A stretch of DNA of 5,771 nt from Chitinophagaceae bacterium (lineage in GTDB: Bacteria > Bacteroidota > Bacteroidia > Chitinophagales > Chitinophagaceae): the NCBI GenBank assembly GCA_947442905.1, contig CANEWV010000121.1:1-5771 (forward strand), read 5' to 3'. A program made the position numbers and the translations under genes. Every line of letters starts with the position of its first letter. Position 1 is the stretch's first letter. The notes under the pieces were generated by a model, which worked only from the letters and a program-made list of their open reading frames with translations, was not told the DNA's origin and did no database searches. This document shows, piece by piece, positions 1 through 5,771 of the stretch.

Positions 1-1007
1 CCGTACAAGACATTTGCAAAGAACTGGCGCAAAAAGGCTTTTCCACTGCAAACAGACAAATCTATAACGACCTCGTACAACTCGAAAAAAACTATTTACG
101 CAATAACCAAGCATTACAAATTACAACTGGGCAGCACAATCAAAGAACCTATAGACTTGTATATACCGATATTTCTATCCCTGTTACAGGGTTTGACGTA
201 AACTCCTATCAGTTGAGTAGGCTTTCTATGACTACTTATATTACAGAAGGTCGCGGCGAGTCAATCAACAAATTTAGAGACATCGTTGCAAAAAAAATAA
301 TGCACTTAGGCAAAACTAAATACGCTGCACTTACACTTGAACAAAACTTTAATTCACATTTTTTCGAAAGAAAATATACCACGGATTTTAATCAAATGTC
401 TGAAGATATTATTTGGTCGATTGCAAATAATAAAATTATTGAAATCATTGATGTTTATGGAGACGCCACCAATGTATCATCAGATATCACATACCCATTT
501 AAATTAAAGCCACTATTACTTGTATACCATAATGGCGCTTATTACACAGCAGGCTTTATCGCAAAGAATAACTTATTTATAACCATTGATTTGTCCAAAA
601 TAGTAGCTTACAATATTACCAATCAAACTTTTGCGCATAAAAAATTGCTGCCAATTGCTAAAGCGGAACTACAAAAAAGATTTGGCTTAACAGGCAACAT
701 TGATAATGAAGTGTATGACATAGAACTTGAATTTTCTAGTATCACTGGCGAATTTATGAGTCATTACAATTGGCATCCAACACAAAGCTTTACACAATTA
801 AAAAATGGCAACTACCGCATGAAAATGCACTGCGGCATCAATAGAGAATTATTTGGCTGGATATTTAGATGGATGGGGAATGTAAAAATTATTGGACCCA
901 ATAAACTAAAAGACCTCTACTTACAACAACTAGATATTATCAATAAAAATTATAGTAGCGATCAACGCCTAAACTATTCCAATATTTTTAAGCCGTCGGA
1001 AAAGTAA
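1..1007 (+). CDS. WYL-domain transcriptional regulator (5' end outside window)
   Basis: The reading frame is open from base 3 to the TAA at 1005-1007 (334 codons visible), so the TTG at 213 is an internal codon and not the start. Visible residues 1-53 look like a winged helix-turn-helix, with a DeoR-like recognition helix around STANRQIYNDLVQLE. Residues about 130-210 match a WYL core (KPLLLVYHNGAYY, then FITIDLSKI). Residues about 237-315 match the WCX C-terminal extension (YNWHPTQSF, ELFGWIFRWMGNVKIIGP). Family members are cytoplasmic DNA-binding regulators that often sense a ligand or nucleic acid through the WYL fold. Here the Trp-Tyr-Leu signature reads Tyr-Tyr-Thr, and the usual Arg of the following strand appears to be Lys, so ligand sensing may differ. 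Known members are near 300-340 residues, so probably only a few N-terminal residues are missing. The gene looks more A+T-rich than its neighbours. It ends 1 base before the convergent lipoprotein gene. The target is unknown. Confidence 0.85.
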   Translation, partial: VQDICKELAQKGFSTANRQIYNDLVQLEKNYLRNNQALQITTGQHNQRTYRLVYTDISIPVTGFDVNSYQLSRLSMTTYITEGRGESINKFRDIVAKKIMHLGKTKYAALTLEQNFNSHFFERKYTTDFNQMSEDIIWSIANNKIIEIIDVYGDATNVSSDITYPFKLKPLLLVYHNGAYYTAGFIAKNNLFITIDLSKIVAYNITNQTFAHKKLLPIAKAELQKRFGLTGNIDNEVYDIELEFSSITGEFMSHYNWHPTQSFTQLKNGNYRMKMHCGINRELFGWIFRWMGNVKIIGPNKLKDLYLQQLDIINKNYSSDQRLNYSNIFKPSEK

Positions 1008-1008
1008 T

Positions 1009-1794
1009 TTAATACCGCAGCATCTTGGTTTCATTAACTGCTTCAAATAATGCAGTATAATCTACCCAAGCGCCATCGATTTTTACTTTTTTAGCTATGA
1101 GCCGAATGCCATGGCTATAATCGACATACCAGTTTACATGCCCAGCATATACTGGCTGAATAGGTTTGCCATCAAGTGTATTCCACCCATAAATAGCGAC
1201 CCTGTTTGGCCTCTGGTGCTCTAGCACTTTATTACTGAGTACCACATCTTTTTTAATACCAGCAATCAGCCCTTTTTTATTTTTTCGTTGCCCCTCAATC
1301 ATTAAATGATGCTGCCACATAGTAATGGTACTATCCCTAAATGCATACATAGGTACAGGTGCTAATTTTACCGTACTGGCTTTATAAATAGCATCTACGA
1401 TAGAAGGTGTAGGCAAAAAACATCCGTAGGCATCAGCAATTTTTTGAGCCGCCATAGGTGTTATAGGAACCCGCGCCCAACTGCTGTTTGTGCCTACCAT
1501 AAAATAATCGGGGGCCACATAAAAAGTAGCTTCCACTTCTTTGCCATCAGCCGCTTTAAAGGTGGTAGTAACCGGCACATAATTGAAATAAAAATCAGGC
1601 ACCTGTCCGGCCATAGCATATTCAAGCGCCAACGAATCACGCTCCCGCCAATTATAACTTACGGCTTGTTTAAAAAAAGCTTCGCCAGTGCGTAAATCAT
1701 TATATACTGCATGTGGCAACTTAGCCGGTCGCATGTTTTTAGTTGAAACACAAGCGCAAAAAAACAATCCAATAAGCAGCAAACTATTTTTCAA
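1009..1794 (-). CDS. Conserved-looking lipoprotein of unrecognised family, coupled to SGNH hydrolase
   Basis: I do not recognise the family of this 261-residue protein. The N-terminus (MKNSLLLIGLFFCACVST) is a lipoprotein-type signal with Cys15 as the probable lipidated residue, followed by Ser-Thr-Lys, so the product is probably membrane-anchored and exported. The start is TTG: no ATG lies in frame between it and the upstream in-frame stop at 1840-1842, and the next Met (residue 21) would lose the signal peptide. Two stretches look like conserved functional segments. One is residues about 109-140 (VPITPMAAQKIADAYG, then FLPTP). The other is residues about 198-232, with YGWN, GKPIQP and HVNWYVDYSHGIRL, rich in His, Asp and Tyr (His219, Tyr223, Asp225, His228) and possibly an active or binding site. 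The start lies inside the 3' end of the SGNH hydrolase gene (11-base overlap), so translational coupling is likely and a joint extracytoplasmic role is inferred. The real reading frame is well supported; the function is not. Confidence 0.85.
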   Translation of the reverse strand: MKNSLLLIGLFFCACVSTKNMRPAKLPHAVYNDLRTGEAFFKQAVSYNWRERDSLALEYAMAGQVPDFYFNYVPVTTTFKAADGKEVEATFYVAPDYFMVGTNSSWARVPITPMAAQKIADAYGCFLPTPSIVDAIYKASTVKLAPVPMYAFRDSTITMWQHHLMIEGQRKNKKGLIAGIKKDVVLSNKVLEHQRPNRVAIYGWNTLDGKPIQPVYAGHVNWYVDYSHGIRLIAKKVKIDGAWVDYTALFEAVNETKMLRY

Positions 1795-2857
1795 TGGATC
1801 TAATTTTTTGTTCGATAGCGAGTGTAATTCTGTAAAATCCTAAGTCGGTCATGTGCGCACCATCAACCGTTGCTTCACCATCGTCGCCAATTAAATTTTT
1901 GGTTTCTAAATAATGCAAATTACGCATCCCTTCTTTTTTTAAAAGCGCGTATGCATTTTTAAATATTTGATTGACCTCATTAATTTTTTGCCTAGTTACC
2001 AAATTAAATTTAGCAGTTGGATACATGATATTTTCAATTAGTAAAATAGGAACGCCTGGTTTTAAAGCATGCAGTTGACGCAAAAATGGAACTGTTTTTT
2101 GCTCGGCCATTGCAGGTGTTAAATTAGGCCCACAATCAATCACATACATAGAAGCATCGATACCTGACATAATCACAGCCAGCATAGAATCGAGTTGACC
2201 ATTTCCACTAAATCCTAAATTTATGGTTTCCCGTTTTAACCGGCGTTCTAGCAGTGCTGGATAGGCCATCCCCGGGCGCATGGCAGAAGCACCTTGCACA
2301 ATAGAGGTACCGTATACAACGAGTGGCTTTTGCCCTTCAAAATAATTTTGTTGTGGCTTATGAATACTAGCACCTTCTTCGATACCAATAAAAAGCGAAT
2401 CGCAGGTTTCATAATCAGGTAAATACAATAAGTATTGACGCATGGTTCCGTCCATTTCTTTTACCAAATTACTTTCTTGGTAGACAGGGGCATTTGGTTT
2501 TCCTACACCCGCAAAATACCAACTACCATTATCTAGTCCATAAAGGTCTAGCCCCTTTACCAGTGTGCCTGCTACGTGCTGAAAAACAACCGAAGATCCG
2601 GTTTTCCATTTGGCAGAAATTTGTTTGGCATTGGTTTCAAAATAGACAGCAAACCCAGTAGGATTTTTACTCAAATCCCATACAGGTTTACGGAGTAAGT
2701 TTTTGATCGTATCCGGAAAGCGTTGATACACAGTTTGATTTGGCATGGGCCTACCTAACAATGTAAAATCCTGCATATCGTAATAAACAGTTTTAGTTTG
2801 CGCAGTAGCACAAAACGAGGTGATCACTGCAAACAAAAGCGTCAAGCAATATTTCAT
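1784..2857 (-). CDS. Secreted SGNH/GDSL hydrolase with GxDLY N-terminal domain
   Basis: This 357-residue protein begins at ATG 2857 with a clear signal peptide (residues 1-19, cleavage after ATA before Gln20), so it is exported. Residues about 25-170 form the N-terminal domain that accompanies this SGNH subtype; GLDLYGLDNGSWYF at 102-115 is the GxDLY signature. Residues about 178-355 are the hydrolase domain. Block I is YGTSIVQG with nucleophile Ser185, block II is GFSGNG near Gly215, block III is DCGPN with Asn245, and block V is VDGAHMTDLG with Asp332 and His335. The Ser-Asp-His triad and oxyanion residues are therefore intact and an active esterase is expected. Related enzymes remove acyl groups from carbohydrates or other small esters, but the substrate cannot be read here. 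It is the first gene of a two-gene minus-strand unit, and its TAG stop lies inside the start region of the lipoprotein gene. The leader is A-rich with no Shine-Dalgarno sequence. Confidence 0.92.
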   Translation of the reverse strand: MKYCLTLLFAVITSFCATAQTKTVYYDMQDFTLLGRPMPNQTVYQRFPDTIKNLLRKPVWDLSKNPTGFAVYFETNAKQISAKWKTGSSVVFQHVAGTLVKGLDLYGLDNGSWYFAGVGKPNAPVYQESNLVKEMDGTMRQYLLYLPDYETCDSLFIGIEEGASIHKPQQNYFEGQKPLVVYGTSIVQGASAMRPGMAYPALLERRLKRETINLGFSGNGQLDSMLAVIMSGIDASMYVIDCGPNLTPAMAEQKTVPFLRQLHALKPGVPILLIENIMYPTAKFNLVTRQKINEVNQIFKNAYALLKKEGMRNLHYLETKNLIGDDGEATVDGAHMTDLGFYRITLAIEQKIRSIEK

Positions 2858-2903
2858 GCTTCAATTTAATCTTTTTTAGTAAATACCATGTCCACTTGGG
2901 CCT

Positions 2904-2911
2904 TACCTTTG
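2904..2911 (+). promoter_or_regulatory. Bacteroidota -7 promoter box (TACCTTTG) for the TonB-dependent receptor
   Basis: TACCTTTG matches the TAnnTTTG -7 element used by the Bacteroidota primary sigma factor, and is followed by GCAAAAAATA. Transcription would begin a few bases downstream, about 2915-2918, leaving a leader of about ten bases before ATG 2927 or 2930. I see no convincing -33 box (TTG/TTTG) at the usual distance; the nearest T-rich stretch is 2872-2877. The box lies downstream of ATG 2888, which argues that this ATG is not used. Confidence 0.6.
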
Positions 2912-2920
2912 CAAAAAATA
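2912..2920 (-). promoter_or_regulatory. Possible divergent -7 box for the SGNH hydrolase-lipoprotein unit
   Basis: Read on the minus strand, bases 2920-2912 are TATTTTTTG. This resembles TAnnTTTG but has one extra base between TA and TTTG. It shares the palindromic core TTTGCAAA (2908-2915) with the plus-strand box. It would give a leader of roughly 45-50 bases before ATG 2857. The spacing mismatch and lack of a clear -33 element make this a weak call. Confidence 0.25.
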
Positions 2921-2926
2921 CCCCCA

Positions 2927-4825
2927 ATGATGCGTCTGGTACTAGCAAGTTTAATTTTTATTGTAAGTATTCCTGCTATAGCACAAAAGACTGAGCTTTC
3001 TGAAGTAGTGGTTACAGCAAGCATGCTGCCACAACAAGAAAAAGAAACGGGACGTAACATTGTTAGCATCAAAGGATCTAGTTTACAAAACCTCCCCATC
3101 AGTAGTATAGACGAACTACTCAAATATTTACCTGGTATTGAAACCCAGCAACGTGGCCCTGCCGGTACGCAAAGCAATATCATTATTAGAGGAGGCACTT
3201 TTCAACAAGTACTCGTAATTATTGATGGCATCCGAATCAATGATCCACTTACGGGTCATTTTAATGGCTACATACCACTTCACCCAAGTGATATCAATAG
3301 AATTGAAATTATTAAAGGTGCTGCTTCTGCTATTTATGGTTCAGACGCTATTGGAGGCGTTGTAAATATTATTACCAACGGGCTACAACAAAAAAACAAC
3401 CACAAACTAAGTGTTGGTAGCAAATGGGGAAGTTATAATTCACGTTCTAATAATTTTTGGTGGGGTGTACAAAAACAAAAATGGAAACTAAGTCTGTCTT
3501 CACAACAAAACAAAGCCGATGGTGAACCATTAAGAGGCACCACCGGGTATTTTAATAATACATTTTACGCTGTTAATTTCAATTACATGTTTGCATCAGA
3601 TTGGAAACTACATATTTTACACACCAACGATAGCAGAGATTTTAATGCCCAAAATTTTTATACCACTTTTAAAAGTGATACTGCTTTAGAAATAGTGAAA
3701 AGCAGTTGGACACAAACAAGTTTACATAAGCAATATGCACATACCACTGTAAAATTTGATGCTGCTTATAAAAACTTATCAGACCGCTTTAGATTTAGCC
3801 CGGCCGGTAGTTTCAATGAAAATAAAACGTCTTTATTTGTTGCGCAAGGAACCGTTCAGTTTTCACGAAATCCCGATCATCAAATTGTTACAGGTGCTCA
3901 GTGGATCCATAAAAAAATTAGATCCAACGACAGGGGCAATCATGAACTAGCGCATGGTGGCGCATTTGTAATTGCTACACATAAACTTTCTAAAAATATT
4001 TTTATCAACGAGAGCCTTCGATTAGATTGGGATCAGAGCTATGGCTGGGTGATTATTCCGCAGGTAAATGCATCTTGGGTAAAAGGAAGTCTTACAACAC
4101 GCGCTTCTATTGGTAAAGGCGTTCGTGACGCCGATTTTACAGAGCGTTATAACAACTACAATAAAACGCTTGTTACCTCTGGCAGCATTGGTAACCCTTA
4201 CTTACAAACAGAAAAATCTTGGAGTTACGAACTTGGTGCCGATTATAGAATGGGTGCTCATTTTAAATGGGGCGCTACCGTATTTTTTAGAGATCAAAAC
4301 AACCTAATTGATTGGACCCCTACGCCGTATCCTATGATGCCGCGCCAATCTAATTTAATCATCACCGGAAACTATTCGCTTGCTAGCAATATATCGTCGG
4401 TACAAACAAAAGGTATCGAAACGGATCTTACCTACAACAAAAAATGGGATGAAGATGTCGAATTAAATATTAGTACAGGACTGGTATGGCTTGCTTCTAC
4501 TAGCCCTAATAAAACACCTTCATTTTATATTTCGTCTCATGCCAAGTTTTTATGGAATGAGCAAATTGTATTTAGAGCGCGTCAATTACAATTATCCGTA
4601 AACAGTGTGTACAAAATAAGAAATGCACAAACAGCGTCTGCTATCAATGCGGTACTCTCAACTAATTATTTTTTAGTAAACACTAAATGTGCCTACCTCC
4701 TTAAAAAAAGAAGTAGTAATGTGTTTGTAGAAATAACAAACGTAACCAACACTACATACTCCGATTTATTGGGCGCTATTATGCCAAGCAGATGGATTGC
4801 TGCAGGTTTTCAACTACAGTTATAA
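2927..4825 (+). CDS. BtuB-type TonB-dependent outer-membrane receptor
   Basis: An outer-membrane gated channel that takes up a bound ligand using TonB-ExbB-ExbD energy. The frame opens at ATG 2888 (645 codons), but I prefer ATG 2927 (or 2930). That choice puts a compact signal peptide at the very N-terminus (MMRLVLASLIFIVSIPAIAQ, cleavage before Gln) and places the promoter box upstream of the gene. In the 645-residue numbering, a TonB-box-like ELSEVVVTAS is at 36-45. The plug spans about 55-165, with LPGIETQQRG, IIIRGG, VLVIIDGIRIND, RIEIIKGAASAIYGSDAIGGVVNII-type motifs. The remainder is a 22-strand-type beta-barrel ending in the typical MPSRWIAAGFQLQL. There is no carboxypeptidase-like or STN N-terminal extension and no SusD gene alongside, so it is not a SusC-type glycan importer. 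The length and architecture fit BtuB/FepA-like receptors for cobalamin, siderophores or other small ligands, and the substrate is not determinable. Its stop codon directly abuts that of the convergent GH125 gene. Confidence 0.92.
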   Translation: MMRLVLASLIFIVSIPAIAQKTELSEVVVTASMLPQQEKETGRNIVSIKGSSLQNLPISSIDELLKYLPGIETQQRGPAGTQSNIIIRGGTFQQVLVIIDGIRINDPLTGHFNGYIPLHPSDINRIEIIKGAASAIYGSDAIGGVVNIITNGLQQKNNHKLSVGSKWGSYNSRSNNFWWGVQKQKWKLSLSSQQNKADGEPLRGTTGYFNNTFYAVNFNYMFASDWKLHILHTNDSRDFNAQNFYTTFKSDTALEIVKSSWTQTSLHKQYAHTTVKFDAAYKNLSDRFRFSPAGSFNENKTSLFVAQGTVQFSRNPDHQIVTGAQWIHKKIRSNDRGNHELAHGGAFVIATHKLSKNIFINESLRLDWDQSYGWVIIPQVNASWVKGSLTTRASIGKGVRDADFTERYNNYNKTLVTSGSIGNPYLQTEKSWSYELGADYRMGAHFKWGATVFFRDQNNLIDWTPTPYPMMPRQSNLIITGNYSLASNISSVQTKGIETDLTYNKKWDEDVELNISTGLVWLASTSPNKTPSFYISSHAKFLWNEQIVFRARQLQLSVNSVYKIRNAQTASAINAVLSTNYFLVNTKCAYLLKKRSSNVFVEITNVTNTTYSDLLGAIMPSRWIAAGFQLQL

Positions 4826-5771
4826 TTAGATTTTTTGTAAGAGGCCTGGCTTTTCTTGATGTAGTTTATAAATTAGTTCACCAAACAAAGTGTTAGCCCA
4901 AGCAAACCATTTACGTGTAAACTTGGTGGCGTCGTCTTTATGGAATGATTCATGCATAAATCCTGTGCCCGCATGCGTTTGTATTAAATTTCTAACGCAG
5001 TGTGTAATTTCTTTATCATCCACACTTGTAATGGCGCGTAAAATAATACTCATTGGCCAAATGGTATCGGCTCCTGTGTGCGGACCACCAATACCTTCGC
5101 CGGCTTTGCCTTTATAAAAGAATGGATTATTTTCTGATAGCACCACTTTACGTGTATTTAAATAAAGTGGATTGTTAGGTTCAATAGCGCCAAGGTATGG
5201 AAGCGATAATAAGGAAGGCACATTGGCGTCATCCATCATATGAAAACTACCATAGCCATTTACTTCAAAACCAATAATTTTTCCAAAACTTTGGTGCTGG
5301 ATAATACCATGTTTTTGAAATGCAGCTTGCACCTGTGCTTTTAAAGCAAGTGCTCTTTTAGCAAGTGCCGGTTCATTAACAGATGGCAATTGAAGTAGCT
5401 CTGCCATCTTACCTAAAATATTAATGGCAAACATATTACTAGGCACTAGGTAAGGAAGTAAGGTGCAATCGTCACTAGGTCTGAATGTTGAAACAATTAA
5501 ACCACAAGGTTTTACTGGATACCCATAACCACTTAAAGGCACACCATCGGTAGCCCATGCCGTTGTGCGCTGAAAACTATAAGGGCCATTGCCATCAAAG
5601 CGCTGCTGTTCGGTAAAAGTATCGAGTATTAATTTTTGCGCAGCTTTCCAATCGGCGTCAAAAACAGAAGTATCTCCTGTTTGCTTATAGTAACCATGCG
5701 CCAGTCTTACCGGATAACAAAGGCTATCAATTTCCCACTTGCGTTCATGAATACCAGGTTTCATCTTAGTA
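4826..5771 (-). CDS. GH125 exo-alpha-mannosidase (5' end outside window)
   Basis: Glycoside hydrolase family 125 (formerly DUF1237) contains metal-independent, inverting exo-alpha-mannosidases, best known for cleaving terminal alpha-1,6-linked mannose. Family landmarks run through the whole visible part: ERKWEIDSLCYPVRLA, YSFQRTT, FRPSDD, YLVPSNMFA, FEVNGYGS, MDDANVPSLLSLPYLG, GIGGPHT, IWPMSI, GTGFMHESFH, FTRKWFAWANTLFGELI. Numbering from the Met at 5764, Glu272 in MHESF and Asp98/Asp99 in RPSDD are spaced like the general base and general acid that I recall for the Clostridium perfringens enzyme (Glu393 and Asp220), so activity is expected. That Met is not the start. The frame is still open at the window end (Thr-Lys precede it), it aligns inside the family domain, and full members have roughly 430-480 residues, so about 130-160 residues including any signal peptide are missing. 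The promoter and operon partners lie beyond position 5771. The gene converges on the receptor gene with no gap. Confidence 0.93.
   Translation of the reverse strand, partial: TKMKPGIHERKWEIDSLCYPVRLAHGYYKQTGDTSVFDADWKAAQKLILDTFTEQQRFDGNGPYSFQRTTAWATDGVPLSGYGYPVKPCGLIVSTFRPSDDCTLLPYLVPSNMFAINILGKMAELLQLPSVNEPALAKRALALKAQVQAAFQKHGIIQHQSFGKIIGFEVNGYGSFHMMDDANVPSLLSLPYLGAIEPNNPLYLNTRKVVLSENNPFFYKGKAGEGIGGPHTGADTIWPMSIILRAITSVDDKEITHCVRNLIQTHAGTGFMHESFHKDDATKFTRKWFAWANTLFGELIYKLHQEKPGLLQKI

Noticed and set aside
213..227. TTG 213 (or ATG 228) as start of the regulator gene
   Set aside because: The frame is open to the window edge and the upstream 70 codons encode a convincing winged HTH, so these are internal codons.
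1444..1695. 83-codon plus-strand reading frame
   Set aside because: It lies wholly antisense to the lipoprotein gene and shows no domain or signal; a shadow.
2858..2926. Cobalamin or other riboswitch ahead of the BtuB-like receptor
   Set aside because: There are only 69 bases between the divergent genes, with a promoter box close to the start; there is no room for a structured leader and no B12-box-like sequence was seen.
2866..3198. 110-codon minus-strand reading frame
   Set aside because: It is antisense to the signal peptide and plug region of the receptor, with no recognisable protein features.
3756..4307. Two short plus-strand frames (3756-3950, 4110-4307)
   Set aside because: They are out-of-frame shadows inside the intact receptor barrel; no frameshift is needed to explain the receptor.
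2888..4825. SusC-type identity for the receptor
   Set aside because: The protein is about 630 residues, lacks the N-terminal carboxypeptidase-like domain, and has no SusD gene next to it.
4811..4836. Terminator at the receptor/GH125 junction
   Set aside because: AACT-AC-AGTT is only a 4-base inverted repeat with a 2-base spacer, too small to be a hairpin, and the T-run is separated from it.
4890..5117. 75-codon plus-strand reading frame
   Set aside because: It is antisense to the most conserved part of the GH125 gene.
5762..5764. ATG at 5764 (minus) as start of the GH125 gene
   Set aside because: It falls inside the conserved family domain (just before ERKWEIDSLCYP), there is no signal peptide, and the frame stays open to the last base.

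Overview
This window looks like chromosomal DNA from a Bacteroidota bacterium, plausibly a member of the Chitinophagaceae or a related family. The base composition is A+T-rich and the genes are packed almost edge to edge. Shine-Dalgarno-like leaders are absent. Secreted proteins have signal peptides ending in Ala-X-Ala before Gln. There is a TonB-dependent receptor, and a TAnnTTTG-type promoter box typical of this phylum. The family-level placement is inference from style, not from a marker gene.

Layout. (1) Positions 1-1007, plus strand: the 3' part of a WYL-domain transcriptional regulator whose first codons lie outside the window. (2) Positions 1009-2857, minus strand: a two-gene unit. A secreted SGNH/GDSL hydrolase with a GxDLY N-terminal domain is transcribed first. 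Its last codons overlap by 11 bases the TTG start of a lipoprotein of unrecognised family. (3) Positions 2858-2926: a compact divergent control region with a clear TACCTTTG box. It implies that the receptor gene starts at ATG 2927 or 2930 rather than at the longest-frame ATG at 2888. (4) Positions 2927-4825, plus strand: a BtuB-type TonB-dependent outer-membrane receptor. (5) Positions 4826-5771, minus strand: most of a GH125 family exo-alpha-mannosidase, cut at its N-terminus by the window edge.

The strands alternate +, -, -, +, -, and both convergent junctions are extremely tight (1 base and 0 bases between stop codons), with no visible terminator at either. The receptor, the esterase-like hydrolase, the lipoprotein and the mannosidase all act outside the cytoplasm or are likely to. 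A glycan-scavenging role (mannose-containing glycan trimming, possible deacylation, uptake) is a reasonable hypothesis. It is only proximity-based: there is no SusD partner, and the genes are not one operon. The regulator is the most A+T-rich gene by eye and may belong functionally to whatever lies upstream of the window.

I do not see an RNA gene, mobile element, CRISPR array or riboswitch. The least explained item is the lipoprotein with the C-terminal HVNWYVDYSHGIRL motif that is coupled to the SGNH hydrolase.
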